NCBI RefSeq assembly: GCF_024347495.1
Contig: NZ_AP025490.1
Coordinates: 2,790,001-2,854,000, forward strand
DNA length: 64,000 bases
Direction: 5' to 3'
Source: Vibrio gallaecicus
GTDB lineage: Bacteria; Pseudomonadota; Gammaproteobacteria; Enterobacterales; Vibrionaceae
This document shows, one piece after another, positions 27,936-38,740 of this stretch. The notes beneath the pieces were generated by a model. It worked only from the letters and a program-made list of their open reading frames with translations, was not told the DNA's origin and did no database searches. How positions within the stretch are numbered: position 1 is the first letter of the stretch; each line of letters opens with the position of its first letter. The position numbers were made by a program, and so were the translations under genes.

Positions 27936-29930
27936 TTAAGCTAGAAGCTCTTTTGCAGTGCTCACTACGTTTTCAGTAGTGAAACCGAACATCTTGAATA
28001 GCTCACCTGCTGGTGCAGATTCGCCAAACGTTGTCATACCGATGATCTTGCCACCGAAGCCAACGTACTTGTACCAGAAATCAGCGATGCCAGCTTCTAC
28101 AGCGATACGAGCTGTAACGTCAGATGGCAGTACAGACTCACGGTACTCAGCGTCTTGCTTATCGAACGCGTCAGTTGCAGGCATAGATACTACGCGTACC
28201 GCTTTACCTTCAGCTGTAAGTTCAGCAGCAGCGCTAACCGCTAGCTCAACTTCAGAACCTGTAGCGATGATGATTAGCTCTGGCTTACCAGCACAATCTT
28301 TCAGGATGTAACCACCCTTAGCAATGTTTGCTACTTGCTCAGCGTCACGGTCTTGTTGTGCAAGGTTTTGACGAGAGAAGATAAGTGCAGAAGGACCATC
28401 TTTGCGTTCGATTGCTAGTTTCCAAGCAACAGCAGACTCAACTTGGTCACATGGGCGCCATGTGCTCATGTTTGGAGTCAGACGTAGAGATGCGATCTGC
28501 TCAACCGGTTGGTGAGTAGGACCATCTTCGCCAAGACCGATAGAGTCATGCGTGTAAACTTGAATGTTCTGAACTTTCATCAGAGCAGCCATACGCATCG
28601 CGTTACGAGCGTATTCCATGAACATTAGGAACGTTGCGCCGTATGGTACGAAACCACCGTGCAGAGCGATACCGTTCATGATAGCCGTCATACCGAACTC
28701 ACGTACACCGTAGTGGATGTAGTTACCAGAGAAGTCATTTGCTTCAAGAGACTTAGAACCAGACCACATAGTCAAGTTAGAAGGCGCAAGGTCAGCAGAC
28801 CCGCCCATGAATTCAGGTAGCATAGCACCAAACGCTTCTAGAGCATTTTGAGATGCTTTACGTGATGCGATGTTAGCTGGGTTAGCTTGAAGATCAGCAA
28901 TGATTGCGTTTGCTTTCTCTTCCCATTCAGCTGGAAGATCGCCGTTAGTACGACGTTTGAATTCAGCTGCTAGCTCAGGGTGAGCCGCTGCGTAGGCATC
29001 AAACTTCACGTTCCACGCCGCTTCTTTTGCTGCGCCCGCTTCTTTCGCATCCCATTCAGCTGCGATGTCAGCTGGGATTTCGAAAGGACCGTGTTCCCAA
29101 CCAAGCGCTGCTTTAGTTGCTGTAATTTCATCAGCACCGAGTGGAGCACCGTGACAGTCGTGCGTACCCGCTTTGTTTGGAGAACCAAAACCAATGATAG
29201 TTTTAGTACAAATAAGTGTTGGACGAGGATCCGCTTTAGCCGCTTCAATAGCCGCGTTGATCGCGTCAGCATCGTGACCGTCAACCGCTGGGATTACATG
29301 CCAGCCGTATGCTTCAAAACGCTTAGGTGTATCGTCAGAGAACCAGCCTTCCACTTCGCCATCGATTGAGATGCCGTTGTCATCCCAGAAAGCAACCAGC
29401 TTACCAAGACCTAACGTACCCGCTAGAGAGCATGCTTCGTGAGAGATACCTTCCATCAGACAACCATCACCCATGAATGCATAAGTGAAGTGATCGACGA
29501 TGTCGTGACCTTCTTTGTTGAACTGTGCAGCAAGAGCTTTCTCAGCCATTGCCATACCAACAGCGTTAGTGATGCCTTGACCTAGAGGACCTGTCGTCGT
29601 CTCGATACCTGGTGCGTAACCGTACTCAGGGTGACCTGGAGTCTTAGAGTGTAGCTGACGGAAGTTCTTAAGATCTTCAATTGAAAGCTCGTAACCTGCT
29701 AGGTGAAGCAGAGAGTAAATCAACATTGAACCGTGACCATTTGAAAGAATAAAACGGTCGCGATCTGCCCACTCAGGGTTTGAAGGATTGTGGTTCAAAT
29801 GACCACGCCAAAGTACTTCAGCGATGTCAGCCATACCCATAGGGGCGCCTGGGTGACCTGAATTTGCTTGTTGAACACCGTCCATGCTAAGTGCGCGGAT
29901 TGCATTGGCTAGATCTTTACGAGAAGGCAT
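27936..29930 (-). CDS. tkt: Transketolase
   Basis: 664 residues (E. coli TktA 663). Seen: [19 protein letters not shown] near 23-41, thiamine diphosphate motif [13 protein letters not shown]...DDNGISIDG at about 154-187, [17 protein letters not shown] near 253, and C-terminal [11 protein letters not shown] near 467. Transfers two-carbon units in the pentose phosphate pathway, with Mg and TPP. AGGAG lies before the ATG. Codon use is strongly biased, as in highly expressed genes. Divergent from metK. Confidence 0.97.
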   Translation of the reverse strand: MPSRKDLANAIRALSMDGVQQANSGHPGAPMGMADIAEVLWRGHLNHNPSNPEWADRDRFILSNGHGSMLIYSLLHLAGYELSIEDLKNFRQLHSKTPGHPEYGYAPGIETTTGPLGQGITNAVGMAMAEKALAAQFNKEGHDIVDHFTYAFMGDGCLMEGISHEACSLAGTLGLGKLVAFWDDNGISIDGEVEGWFSDDTPKRFEAYGWHVIPAVDGHDADAINAAIEAAKADPRPTLICTKTIIGFGSPNKAGTHDCHGAPLGADEITATKAALGWEHGPFEIPADIAAEWDAKEAGAAKEAAWNVKFDAYAAAHPELAAEFKRRTNGDLPAEWEEKANAIIADLQANPANIASRKASQNALEAFGAMLPEFMGGSADLAPSNLTMWSGSKSLEANDFSGNYIHYGVREFGMTAIMNGIALHGGFVPYGATFLMFMEYARNAMRMAALMKVQNIQVYTHDSIGLGEDGPTHQPVEQIASLRLTPNMSTWRPCDQVESAVAWKLAIERKDGPSALIFSRQNLAQQDRDAEQVANIAKGGYILKDCAGKPELIIIATGSEVELAVSAAAELTAEGKAVRVVSMPATDAFDKQDAEYRESVLPSDVTARIAVEAGIADFWYKYVGFGGKIIGMTTFGESAPAGELFKMFGFTTENVVSTAKELLA

Positions 29931-30028
29931 GTCTGCTCCTGGATGCGTAAGCGATTTAAGAAAAAGAGGATAAGGCTAAACTTTTCTTGTTATTTAGCCG
30001 CCAGTATTCTCTCAAACGACTATAGTGA

Positions 30029-30131
30029 CTGCAAACGTTTTACAGGGCTTATAAGCGGCATTTTCTGCATTTTTATGACATTTATCCCTCTAAACCGTTG
30101 GTTATCCTTATTCATACGCAAACGTTTAGTT
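30029..30131. promoter_or_regulatory. Two PurR-like operators between tkt and metK
   Basis: CTGCAAACGTTTTACA (30029-30044) and ACGCAAACGTTTAGTT (30116-30131). The latter matches 13 of 16 positions of the PurR consensus. The first is 99 bp and the second 186 bp from the tkt start; metK is the alternative target. The rest of this 378-bp gap shows no gene. Confidence 0.5.
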
Positions 30132-30181
30132 ATGACATATCCGAAAAAAGAGCTTGTAATTCAACCTATGAAAACTAAAAT

Positions 30182-30205
30182 AGACGTCTAGATGTAGAAA
30201 CACCT
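30182..30205 (+). promoter_or_regulatory. MetJ operator (met boxes) upstream of metK
   Basis: Tandem 8-bp met boxes: AGACGTCT (perfect, 30182-30189), AGATGTAG (30190-30197) and AAACACCT (30198-30205, about 5/8). MetJ with S-adenosylmethionine binds such arrays cooperatively, and metK is a standard target. They lie 104-127 bp before the ATG. Confidence 0.8.
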
Positions 30206-30308
30206 ACATAATATAATGTAATTATTAGCGACGACTTATAAATTTATCGGCGCTTTTTAACTATTTACGCCTCAACGTATTACGTTCAAAACTAAAAGTG
30301 GAGCTCTC

Positions 30309-31463
30309 ATGGCTAAGCACCTTTTCACTTCTGAATCTGTTTCAGAAGGTCATCCAGATAAAATTGCAGACCAAATCTCTGATGCTGTTCTTGATGCCAT
30401 CTTGGAACAAGATCCAAAAGCACGTGTTGCTTGTGAGACTTACGTAAAAACCGGCATGGTAATGGTTGGCGGTGAAGTAACAACGTCTGCATGGGTTGAT
30501 ATCGAAGAAATCACTCGTGAAACCGTTCGTGAAATTGGTTACGTTCATTCTGACATGGGCTTTGACGCTGACTCTTGTGCAGTACTAAACACAATTGGTA
30601 AGCAGTCTCCAGATATCAACCAAGGTGTTGATAAAGCTGACCCTAAAGAGCAAGGTGCGGGCGACCAAGGTATCATGTTTGGTTACGCAACTAACGAAAC
30701 TCCAATCCTAATGCCAGCTCCAATTACTTACTCTCACCTTCTTGTTAAAAAGCAAGCTGAAGTACGTAAGAGCGGAAAATTAGATTTCCTTCGTCCAGAT
30801 GCTAAATCTCAGGTAACTTTCCAATACGACCAAGGTCAGATCGTTGGTATCGATGCAGTCGTACTTTCTACTCAACACTGTGATTCAGTAACCACACCGG
30901 ATCTACGTGAAGCAGTAATGGAAGAGATCATCAAGCCAGTACTTCCTGCAGAGTGGATCAACAAAGACACTAACTTCTTCATCAACCCAACAGGCCGTTT
31001 CGTAATCGGTGGTCCTATGGGTGACTGTGGTCTTACAGGTCGTAAGATCATCGTTGATACTTACGGTGGCGCAGCTCGTCACGGTGGTGGTGCATTCTCT
31101 GGTAAAGATCCATCAAAAGTTGACCGTTCAGCAGCTTACGCAGCACGTTACGTTGCTAAAAACATCGTTGCTGCTGGTATGGCTGACCGTTGTGAGATTC
31201 AACTGTCTTACGCTATCGGTGTTGCTGATCCAACCTCTATCATGGTTGAAACGTTTGGTACTGAGAAAGTAGCACACGAAATCATCATTGAAGCGGTTCG
31301 CCAAAACTTCGATCTTCGTCCATACGGCTTACAAGAAATGCTTAACCTTCTTCAACCGATCTACAAGCAGACAGCTGCATACGGTCACTTTGGTCGTGAA
31401 GAATTCCCTTGGGAAGCAACTGACAAAGCCGCTATCCTTGCGGACTTTGCAGGTCTAAAATAA
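30309..31463 (+). CDS. metK: S-adenosylmethionine synthetase
   Basis: 384 residues (E. coli 384). Seen: [15 protein letters not shown] near 12-26, [12 protein letters not shown] near 116-127, and [25 protein letters not shown] near 256-280. Makes S-adenosylmethionine from Met and ATP, as a cytoplasmic tetramer. GGAG lies before the ATG. MetJ boxes lie upstream and a terminator follows, so it is monocistronic. Confidence 0.98.
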   Translation: MAKHLFTSESVSEGHPDKIADQISDAVLDAILEQDPKARVACETYVKTGMVMVGGEVTTSAWVDIEEITRETVREIGYVHSDMGFDADSCAVLNTIGKQSPDINQGVDKADPKEQGAGDQGIMFGYATNETPILMPAPITYSHLLVKKQAEVRKSGKLDFLRPDAKSQVTFQYDQGQIVGIDAVVLSTQHCDSVTTPDLREAVMEEIIKPVLPAEWINKDTNFFINPTGRFVIGGPMGDCGLTGRKIIVDTYGGAARHGGGAFSGKDPSKVDRSAAYAARYVAKNIVAAGMADRCEIQLSYAIGVADPTSIMVETFGTEKVAHEIIIEAVRQNFDLRPYGLQEMLNLLQPIYKQTAAYGHFGREEFPWEATDKAAILADFAGLK

Positions 31464-31490
31464 TTTAGATAACGCAAATCAGACTTTTAA

Positions 31491-31525
31491 AGCCCTTACT
31501 TTCTAGTAAGGGCTTTATTTTTATG
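31491..31525 (+). terminator. Rho-independent terminator after metK
   Basis: AGCCCTTACT-TTCT-AGTAAGGGCT followed by TTATTTTT. Confidence 0.9.
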
Positions 31526-31938
31526 AAGTTATTCAACTTAGCCACCTTCCCAGCTTTCCTTCTAAACATCCCCCCTCAAAAATAATCATTCAAAAAGCCT
31601 CTGTGTAAGTTGTATTTTTTGATACTACTGCCAATAGTTAATACTGTTCCTAGGCAATAATGTGCTTACATTAAATGCAAAAATGTTAGTTTCAGATTCA
31701 GAGTTTATCGACTCCCTCTCGCTAGCAAAATGCTTAAGAGTCTAGCTATACCATTAGCAACCACACCTTTTGCTAGTTTAGGTATAACAAACCTCTTTTA
31801 TTGAAATTTGAGCACTGGTACTGCAGTACAACCTAGAACTCTAGCGTTGAAATGGTCGTGATAATGCACAGTTTGAAGTGCAGTAAATCAGCTACATTCA
31901 ATGAATTTTAACTAGGATGTTATTAACTGGGGGGATCT
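31526..31938. other. Gene-free gap between metK and the DUF2189 gene
   Basis: 413 bp with no supportable gene or RNA. It contains a perfect 12-bp palindrome, GTACTGCAGTAC (31818-31829), of unknown meaning. Confidence 0.45.
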
Positions 31939-32739
31939 ATGTCTCGTACAGCACAACCAGCAGATTTTAATAATAAGAAAAAGCATAAGGTCAGCGATAG
32001 CGAATACGCACGAACGATTCCTTGCAATCAAGTCAGCGTATCAGCACCTTTCCATTGGCTTTCTCTTGCTCTACATGACTTCATTCGAATGCCTTTCATC
32101 AGCGCCTTTTACGGGCTTTGTTTTATGGCAGCCGCAGTTGCTATCGTTCAATTAGTGCAATGGCAAGGTACACACCTTGTTGTTATGCCAAGTTTAATTG
32201 TTTACATGCTTATTGGTCCCTTCTTAGCTTTAGGGCTTTATGATGCAAGCTGGGAAAGAGAGAAAGGTCATGATGCAAGCCTATTCCATTCAATTAAAGC
32301 CATTTCAAGGAACTCTTCTTCACAGTGGGCTTTTGCCATTGTGTTGATGGTTGCTATGATTTTTTGGATGAGAATTGCAGCATTATTACATGCCCTTTAC
32401 CCTTCTGTTCAGGGGGCACCACTCACTGAGTTTGCTCCATTTTTAATAACAGGTTCAGTCATTGGTCTTGTTATTGCGAGTCTCATTTTTAGTATTTCTG
32501 CCTTCTCTATTCCGTTAATGATGGAAAGAAGAGTGGATGTAATGAGTGCTATATTTACAAGTTTCAATGCCGTTAAGTCGAATATCCCGGCAATGATTGT
32601 GTGGGCAGCTTTGATAGGTATCGGCGTATTAGTTGGATTTGCAACTTATGGATTAGGAATGATAGTCACAATGCCATTGCTTGGTTACGGCACATGGCAC
32701 GCCTATCACGACACTATAAAGAAAAAACATCATCCGTAG
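31939..32739 (+). CDS. DUF2189 integral membrane protein
   Basis: 266 residues. A hydrophilic N-terminal 30 residues, then about six membrane helices (including VVMPSLIVYMLIGPFLALGLYDASWERE and IGIGVLVGFATYGLGMIVTMPLLGYGTWHAY). The GPFLALGLYD and C-terminal PLLGYGTWHAY motifs are characteristic of the DUF2189 (YciC-like/cytochrome oxidase subunit I-like) family in proteobacteria. No function is established for the family. GGGGG lies before the ATG. It precedes sprT by 62 bp and may be cotranscribed with it. Confidence 0.85.
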   Translation: MSRTAQPADFNNKKKHKVSDSEYARTIPCNQVSVSAPFHWLSLALHDFIRMPFISAFYGLCFMAAAVAIVQLVQWQGTHLVVMPSLIVYMLIGPFLALGLYDASWEREKGHDASLFHSIKAISRNSSSQWAFAIVLMVAMIFWMRIAALLHALYPSVQGAPLTEFAPFLITGSVIGLVIASLIFSISAFSIPLMMERRVDVMSAIFTSFNAVKSNIPAMIVWAALIGIGVLVGFATYGLGMIVTMPLLGYGTWHAYHDTIKKKHHP

Positions 32740-32801
32740 GTCTCCTACCTGTAGTCATTGTGATGATATTATTTGGCCTTAGCTCACCCTAAGGCCATTT
32801 T

Positions 32802-33317
32802 TTGGAGTTCATCAACTTGCCATACTGCTCTTTACAACACCGCGTGAATAAAAAGATCGTAGAATGCATCACTCAAGCCAATCAACACTTCTTACGTCAA
32901 TTCCCAGTGCCTAAAGTTTCTTTTAAGTTAAGAGGCAAGGCAGCAGGCAAAGCCTATTTGCAGCTTAACGAAATAAAAATTAACCGTGTTTTATTTGAAG
33001 AGAATGTAGAAGCTTTTTTAAATGAGGTGATCCCACATGAGATCGCACACCTGATTACCTATCAAGTGTATGGGCGAGTTAGACCGCACGGTAAAGAATG
33101 GCAATCTGTCATGGAAGGGATATTTCAAGTTCCAGCCAAAACTACACATAACTTTGAAATTAAATCAGTTCAAGGAAAAACCTTTGAGTATCAGTGTAGT
33201 TGCACTACATACCCTTTATCTATTCGCCGCCATAATAAGGTTTTACGTAGGCAATCGACTTACCGATGCCAACAATGTAGTCAACTATTAACGTTTACGG
33301 GAATACAACTCAGTTAA
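32802..33317 (+). CDS. sprT: SprT, zinc metalloprotease-like protein
   Basis: 171 residues (E. coli 165). Seen: HEIAH (HExxH zinc motif) near 91-95, [10 protein letters not shown], and a C-terminal zinc ribbon with CSC...CQQC. The SprT family is related to Spartan-type DNA-protein crosslink proteases; its bacterial function is uncertain. The start is an unusual TTG at 32802, supported by AAGG seven bases upstream and by alignment of its N-terminus (NLP.....VNKKI) with E. coli. No in-frame ATG lies before the HExxH motif. It is just upstream of endA, as in E. coli. Confidence 0.88.
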   Translation: MEFINLPYCSLQHRVNKKIVECITQANQHFLRQFPVPKVSFKLRGKAAGKAYLQLNEIKINRVLFEENVEAFLNEVIPHEIAHLITYQVYGRVRPHGKEWQSVMEGIFQVPAKTTHNFEIKSVQGKTFEYQCSCTTYPLSIRRHNKVLRRQSTYRCQQCSQLLTFTGIQLS

Positions 33318-33507
33318 AAGATCCTATCTAGTTGCACTCATTTTATCCTCGCATATTGCCTGTTATCCCTTTGTTCCCACACCTAACCATCCTCTTGGTC
33401 ACAAGGTATTCAGCTAAACAAACGGTGCCTATGTGAAAATACGATAGAGAATTTCATAAATTGAGTGCTAGACTGATATTTATCATACTTTTATCAGTCT
33501 TTATTTT

Positions 33508-34233
33508 ATGAAACTCATAAACTTGAAAGCACTTAGCCTATCGGTGTCCTTTTGCTTACTTCTAGGTTTTAGCCTATCCCAAAGCGCCTTTGCCGCTCCT
33601 CCTAGTTCTTTTTCAAAAGCCAAGAAAGAAGCGGTGAAAATTTATCTTGATCACCCGACTTCATTTTACTGTGGTTGCGACATCACTTGGAAAGATAAAA
33701 AGAAAGGCATCCCCGACCTTGACTCATGCGGCTACGAAGTTCGAAAGCAGCTAAAACGCGCTTCTCGCATTGAATGGGAACATGTAGTGCCAGCATGGCA
33801 GTTTGGTCACCAAAGACAATGTTGGCAGTCAGGAGGGCGTAAGAACTGTACTAGAAACGATAAAGTATTTAAATCGATGGAAGCAGACCTGCATAACTTA
33901 GTTCCTGCCATTGGCGAGGTAAATGGCGATCGATCTAACTACAATTTCAGCCAGTGGAATGGGGTTGATGGTGTAAGTTACGGACAGTGTGAAGTTCAGG
34001 TTAACTTTAAACAACGTAAAGTAATGCCAACTGATCGCTCTAAAGGCGCAATTGCGCGTACATACCTGTACATGAGCCAAGAATATGGGTTCAAGCTATC
34101 GAAGCAGCAAACCAACTTGATGATGGCTTGGGATAAACAATATCCTGTGACTGAATGGGAGTGCACTAGAGACGAACGGATTCATAGCATTCAAAAGAAC
34201 CACAACCCATTTGTCTATAAGCATTGTCAGTAA
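33508..34233 (+). CDS. endA: DNA-specific endonuclease I (periplasmic)
   Basis: 241 residues (E. coli 235). Signal peptide (cleavage near SAFAAP, residue 29), then the endonuclease I fold with the catalytic motif [20 protein letters not shown] (His near 92), [19 protein letters not shown], and paired cysteines forming disulphides. Cleaves double-stranded DNA nonspecifically in the periplasm; Vibrio homologues are Dns/EndA. The 190-bp gap from sprT suggests its own promoter. The E. coli neighbours rsmE and gshB are absent, and parC follows convergently. Confidence 0.95.
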   Translation: MKLINLKALSLSVSFCLLLGFSLSQSAFAAPPSSFSKAKKEAVKIYLDHPTSFYCGCDITWKDKKKGIPDLDSCGYEVRKQLKRASRIEWEHVVPAWQFGHQRQCWQSGGRKNCTRNDKVFKSMEADLHNLVPAIGEVNGDRSNYNFSQWNGVDGVSYGQCEVQVNFKQRKVMPTDRSKGAIARTYLYMSQEYGFKLSKQQTNLMMAWDKQYPVTEWECTRDERIHSIQKNHNPFVYKHCQ

Positions 34234-34252
34234 CCAACGTTTCCTATCTAAC

Positions 34253-34290
34253 AAAAAAGCACCGAACAAATTCATGTTCGGTGCTTTTTA
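34253..34290. terminator. Bidirectional terminator between endA and parC
   Basis: AAAAAAGCACCGAACA-AATTCA-TGTTCGGTGCTTTTT; strong in both directions. Confidence 0.9.
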
Positions 34291-34364
34291 ATTTATATTC
34301 CAATAAAGAGTGGCAGTAAATTTACAGGATTAACCTACAAATCACTCCACTCTTGCTTGAACCT

Positions 34365-36611
34365 TTACGATTCAATATCGATATGAGTGACGCGCTGTAA
34401 ACCTCTCGGTAGAAGCCCACCACGACGACCACGCTCACCGCGGAAGTTATCTAAATCAGCAGGTTTCAAACCTAGTTTACGCTTACCAGCATAAATGGTT
34501 AAGGTCGCCCCTTGCGGGATAGCCATCAAGTGGGAAACAAACTCTTCACGTTCCTTCGCTTTCGCAGATGGAATATTGATGATCTTATTACCTTTACCTT
34601 TACTTAACTGAGGTAAATCTTTGATTGGGAATAAAAGCATTCGACCTTGATTGGTGATCGCTAATATTTCATTCGTTTCCAAATCATCAACAGAGCTTGG
34701 CAATAATACTTCAGCGGCTTGAGGTAAATTCACCAGAGCTTTACCGCTCTTGTTCTTAGACAATAAGTCACTGCCTTTACAAACAAAGCCATAACCAGCA
34801 TCAGAACCAACTAACCATAATTGTTCACTCTCGCCCATCACGACCTGGCGAATAGAACTACCAGGGCTAATGTTTAGGCGCCCTGTAATCGGCTCACCTT
34901 GGCTTCTTGCCGAAGGTAAAGAGTGAGATTCTAATGAATAACTTCGGCCATCACTGCCAAGGAACACAGCAGGTTGGTTACTCTTACCACGGGTGTGGGC
35001 TAAGTACTTATCACCTGATTTGTAGTTCAAAGTTTCAGCATCAACATCATGACCTTTCGCATGACGAATCCAGCCTTTTTCTGACAATACAACGGTAATT
35101 GGTTCACTAGGTACCAAATCACGCTCAGTCAGAGCCTTAGCTTCAGCACGAACTATTAGTGGTGAACGGCGGTCATCTCCGTACTTATCAGCATCAGCTT
35201 GAATTTCTTTCTTGATCAAAGTGTTTAGACGACGCTCTGAACCTAGCAGTTTCTCTAATTTGTCACGTTCAGCTTCAAGCTCTTCTTGCTCAGCTCGAAT
35301 CTTAAACTCTTCAAGTTTTGCTAAGTTACGTAGCTTGATATCAAGAATAGCGTTTGCTTGAATCTCAGAAATATTGAAGCGGCTCATCAGAACTGGACAA
35401 GGTTCGTCTTCAGTTCTAATGATTTCAATTACTTCATCAATATTCAGGTAAGCAGCCAGTAAGCCTTCCAAAATATGTAAACGAGCCAACACCTTATCTA
35501 AACGGTATTGCAAGCGGCGGCGAACCGTTGAACGACGGAACTCAATCCATTCTTTTAATATCTGAACTAGACCTTTTACTTGAGGACGATTGTCTAAACC
35601 AATCATGTTCAAGTTAACTCGGAAGTTTTTCTCTAGGTCTGTTGAAGCAAATAGGTGGCTCATCAACTGATCGCAATCGATACGGTTTGAGCGCGGTACA
35701 ACAACGATACGAGTTGGGTTCTCGTGATCAGATTCATCACGCAAATCTTCAACCATTGGCAGCTTTTTAGCGCGCATTTGGTTGGCAATTTGCTCTAGCA
35801 ATTTCGCACCGGATACTTGGTGTGGAAGAGCTGTGATAACAATATCAGAACCTTCTTTATGCCACACAGCACGCATTTTAATGCTGCCTTTACCAGTACG
35901 GTAGATTTTCTCGATATCCGACTTAGGTGAGATAATCTCAGCTTCTGTAGGGTAATCAGGTCCTTGAATGAACGCCATTATATCGGGGAGTTCAGATTTA
36001 GGCGTATCAATCAGGTGGATGGCTGCATTTGCCACTTCTCGGACGTTATGAGGCGGAATATCTGTCGCCATACCAACAGCAATACCCGTGATGCCATTCA
36101 ATAGGATATGAGGTAAACGCGCCGGCAACATTTGAGGCTCTTTCATCGTGCCATCAAAGTTTGGCTGCCAATCTACCGTCCCTTGACCTAACTCACCAAG
36201 CAGCACTTCAGCAAACTTGGAAAGTTTAGCTTCGGTATAACGCATCGCCGCGAATGATTTCGGATCATCCGGAGCACCCCAGTTACCCTGACCATCCACC
36301 AGCGGATAGCGGTAAGAGAAAGGTTGTGCCATAAGAACCATAGCTTCGTAACAAGCAGAATCACCGTGCGGGTGATATTTACCTAAAACGTCACCAACAG
36401 TACGAGCTGATTTTTTATATTTCGATGCGGCAGAAAGACCAAGCTCAGACATTGCATAGATAATACGACGCTGTACTGGCTTCAAGCCATCGCCAATATA
36501 TGGCAATGCACGATCCATAATCACGTACATTGAATAATTTAAGTAGGCATCTTCGGTGAACTTGCGCATTGGCAACTGTTCAACGCCGTCATATGTAATT
36601 TCGTTAGACAT
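34365..36611 (-). CDS. parC: Topoisomerase IV subunit A
   Basis: 748 residues (E. coli 752). Breakage-reunion domain with KPVQRRI near 44-50, the quinolone region [14 protein letters not shown] with Ser85 and Glu89 (both the susceptible-type residues), and catalytic Tyr125 in AAMRYTEAK. Coiled coil near 430-480 and C-terminal beta-propeller domain. Decatenates daughter chromosomes with ParE. Begins three bases after the parE stop. Confidence 0.97.
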   Translation of the reverse strand: MSNEITYDGVEQLPMRKFTEDAYLNYSMYVIMDRALPYIGDGLKPVQRRIIYAMSELGLSAASKYKKSARTVGDVLGKYHPHGDSACYEAMVLMAQPFSYRYPLVDGQGNWGAPDDPKSFAAMRYTEAKLSKFAEVLLGELGQGTVDWQPNFDGTMKEPQMLPARLPHILLNGITGIAVGMATDIPPHNVREVANAAIHLIDTPKSELPDIMAFIQGPDYPTEAEIISPKSDIEKIYRTGKGSIKMRAVWHKEGSDIVITALPHQVSGAKLLEQIANQMRAKKLPMVEDLRDESDHENPTRIVVVPRSNRIDCDQLMSHLFASTDLEKNFRVNLNMIGLDNRPQVKGLVQILKEWIEFRRSTVRRRLQYRLDKVLARLHILEGLLAAYLNIDEVIEIIRTEDEPCPVLMSRFNISEIQANAILDIKLRNLAKLEEFKIRAEQEELEAERDKLEKLLGSERRLNTLIKKEIQADADKYGDDRRSPLIVRAEAKALTERDLVPSEPITVVLSEKGWIRHAKGHDVDAETLNYKSGDKYLAHTRGKSNQPAVFLGSDGRSYSLESHSLPSARSQGEPITGRLNISPGSSIRQVVMGESEQLWLVGSDAGYGFVCKGSDLLSKNKSGKALVNLPQAAEVLLPSSVDDLETNEILAITNQGRMLLFPIKDLPQLSKGKGNKIINIPSAKAKEREEFVSHLMAIPQGATLTIYAGKRKLGLKPADLDNFRGERGRRGGLLPRGLQRVTHIDIES

Positions 36612-36614
36612 CCA

Positions 36615-38495
36615 TTATACCTCGGCCATATCACCGTTATTTTGTAGCCATGCACGGCGATCATCTGCACGTTTCTTACCGAGCAGCATGTCCATCATTT
36701 CAATTGTCGCTTCGCTATCATCAATTGTTAATTGAACAAGACGACGAGTATTTGGATCCATTGTCGTTTCACGAAGCTGAAGTGGGTTCATTTCACCCAG
36801 ACCTTTGAATCGCTGTACGTTAATCTTGGCTTTCTTCTGGGAAAGTCGCTCAAGCACGCCATCTTTTTCATCATCATCTAATGCATAAAACACTTCTTTA
36901 CCGCAATCAATACGATACAAAGGAGGCATTGCGACATAGATATGTCCCGCTTCAACAAGTGCGCGGAAATGACGAGTAAACAGAGCACATAATAATGTGG
37001 CGATATGAAGACCATCCGAGTCCGCATCGGCAAGAATACAAATTTTTCCGTAACGTAAACCTGATAAATCATCATTATCAGGGTCGATACCTAACGCAAC
37101 AGAAATATCATGAACTTCTTGAGAAGCAAGAACTTGGTCTGCTGATACTTCCCAAGTATTTAATATCTTACCGCGAAGTGGCATTACCGCTTGGAACTCA
37201 CGATCGCGAGCTTGCTTAGCAGAACCACCTGCCGAGTCCCCTTCCACGAAGAAGATTTCAGTACGGCTTAAATCTTGAACTGAACAATCGGTAAGTTTGC
37301 CTGGTAATGCAGGGCCTGAAGCTATTTTCTTACGAACCACTTTTTTGCTGGCACGCATTCGGCGATGAGCATTGGCAATACAAGCTTCAGCCAGTAACTC
37401 AGCTAGTTGTGGCTTTTCGTTCAACCAAAGGCTGAAAGCATCTTTTACTACGCCAGAAACAAACGCTGCCGTTTGGCGAGAAGATAAGCGTTCTTTTGTT
37501 TGACCAGCAAATTGAGGATCTTGCATTTTAACCGACAATACGTAAGAACAGCGGTCAAAAATATCATCACCCGTTAGCTTAACGCCGCGTGGTAAAAGGT
37601 TACGGAATTCACAGAACTCACGCATAGCATCAAGCAAGCCTTGGCGCAGACCGTTAACATGAGTACCACCTTGCTTAGTTGGTACCAAGTTCACGTAACT
37701 CTCAGTGATCATTTCGCCGCCTTCTGGCTGCCAAATAATCGCCCAGTTTGCCATTTCCTTTTCTGCGATGAATTCCCCAACATAAGGTTCTTCAGGCAGT
37801 AAGGTGTAGCCTTTTACGCCTTCTGCTAGATAATCTTTTAGACCATCTTCATAGAACCATTGGTGTTCATCACCATTAACCTTGTCTGAGAAGGTAATTT
37901 CCAAGCCAGGGCAAAGTACCGCTTTTGCTCGTAAATTGTTGATAAGGCGTATGACAGAAAACTTAGCACTATCGAAATACTTGGCATCTGGCCAAAAATG
38001 CACAGATGTCCCGGTATTTCGGTGACCACATGTCCCTGTTACGGTTAAATCGGTAACAGTCACTCCGCCTTCAAAAGCGATTTCATTGACTTGTCCATCA
38101 CGACGAACCGTCACTTCAACACGTTTAGACAGCGCATTTACAACTGAAATACCAACACCGTGTAAACCACCAGAGAATTGGTAGTTATTGTTGGAGAACT
38201 TACCACCCGAGTGAAGCTTAGTCATGATCAGCTCTACGCCTGAGATGCCCTTTTCAGGGTGAATATCAACAGGCATACCACGACCATCATCAATGACTTC
38301 AAGAGATTGATCGGCGTGCAGGATAACTTTGATCTTTTTAGCGTGACCCGCTAGAGCTTCATCCACAGAGTTATCGATAACTTCTTGTGCAAGGTGGTTG
38401 GGTCTTTCTGTCTCTGTATACATTCCTGGGCGATGTCGCACAGGGTCGAGACCTTCAAGAACCTCGAGGTCTTTTGCATTATATTGTTCAGTCAT
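36615..38495 (-). CDS. parE: Topoisomerase IV subunit B
   Basis: 626 residues from ATG 38495 (E. coli 630). GHKL ATPase: QEVIDNSVDEALAGHAKKI near 38-56, DDGRGMPVDIHPEKG near 70-84, and GGLHGVGISVVNALS near 110-124. The TOPRIM domain starts EGDSAGGSAKQARDR near 415-429 with DADSDGLHIATLL near 485-497. Supplies ATP-driven strand passage for ParC. A TTG six codons upstream is less likely as start. Cotranscribed with parC; a 245-bp gap with no terminator separates it from yqiA. Confidence 0.96.
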   Translation of the reverse strand: MTEQYNAKDLEVLEGLDPVRHRPGMYTETERPNHLAQEVIDNSVDEALAGHAKKIKVILHADQSLEVIDDGRGMPVDIHPEKGISGVELIMTKLHSGGKFSNNNYQFSGGLHGVGISVVNALSKRVEVTVRRDGQVNEIAFEGGVTVTDLTVTGTCGHRNTGTSVHFWPDAKYFDSAKFSVIRLINNLRAKAVLCPGLEITFSDKVNGDEHQWFYEDGLKDYLAEGVKGYTLLPEEPYVGEFIAEKEMANWAIIWQPEGGEMITESYVNLVPTKQGGTHVNGLRQGLLDAMREFCEFRNLLPRGVKLTGDDIFDRCSYVLSVKMQDPQFAGQTKERLSSRQTAAFVSGVVKDAFSLWLNEKPQLAELLAEACIANAHRRMRASKKVVRKKIASGPALPGKLTDCSVQDLSRTEIFFVEGDSAGGSAKQARDREFQAVMPLRGKILNTWEVSADQVLASQEVHDISVALGIDPDNDDLSGLRYGKICILADADSDGLHIATLLCALFTRHFRALVEAGHIYVAMPPLYRIDCGKEVFYALDDDEKDGVLERLSQKKAKINVQRFKGLGEMNPLQLRETTMDPNTRRLVQLTIDDSEATIEMMDMLLGKKRADDRRAWLQNNGDMAEV

Positions 38496-38740
38496 AATAC
38501 GGAGTGTACTCAAAAAATTTACATCGGTTCGCTTGTAGCAAAAACAACAAAAGATGAATTATTTGTTATGAACCTTCATAACAAAGCGAACGAGCGAAAG
38601 TATTGGGGAATATAGTCTGGAAGCTGAGGATTGTTGTCAAGCTAGTTCAAAAAGTATGGCGTCAAACTATGATATTTCCCCACTGATAGGTGAAATAACC
38701 GTCAGACTTTATTACATCACGTCATGATTGATGACATTAA

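Noticed and set aside
29943..30191. 82-codon frame between tkt and metK
   Set aside because: Basic, unfamily-like translation, no Shine-Dalgarno, and it covers the PurR-like boxes and first met box.
31814..31833. lux box at the palindrome before DUF2189
   Set aside because: Only about half of the 20 positions match the Aliivibrio lux box and the flanking CTG/CAG bases do not fit.
36347..36376. Quinolone-resistance change in ParC
   Set aside because: Ser85 and Glu89 are the unmutated residues.
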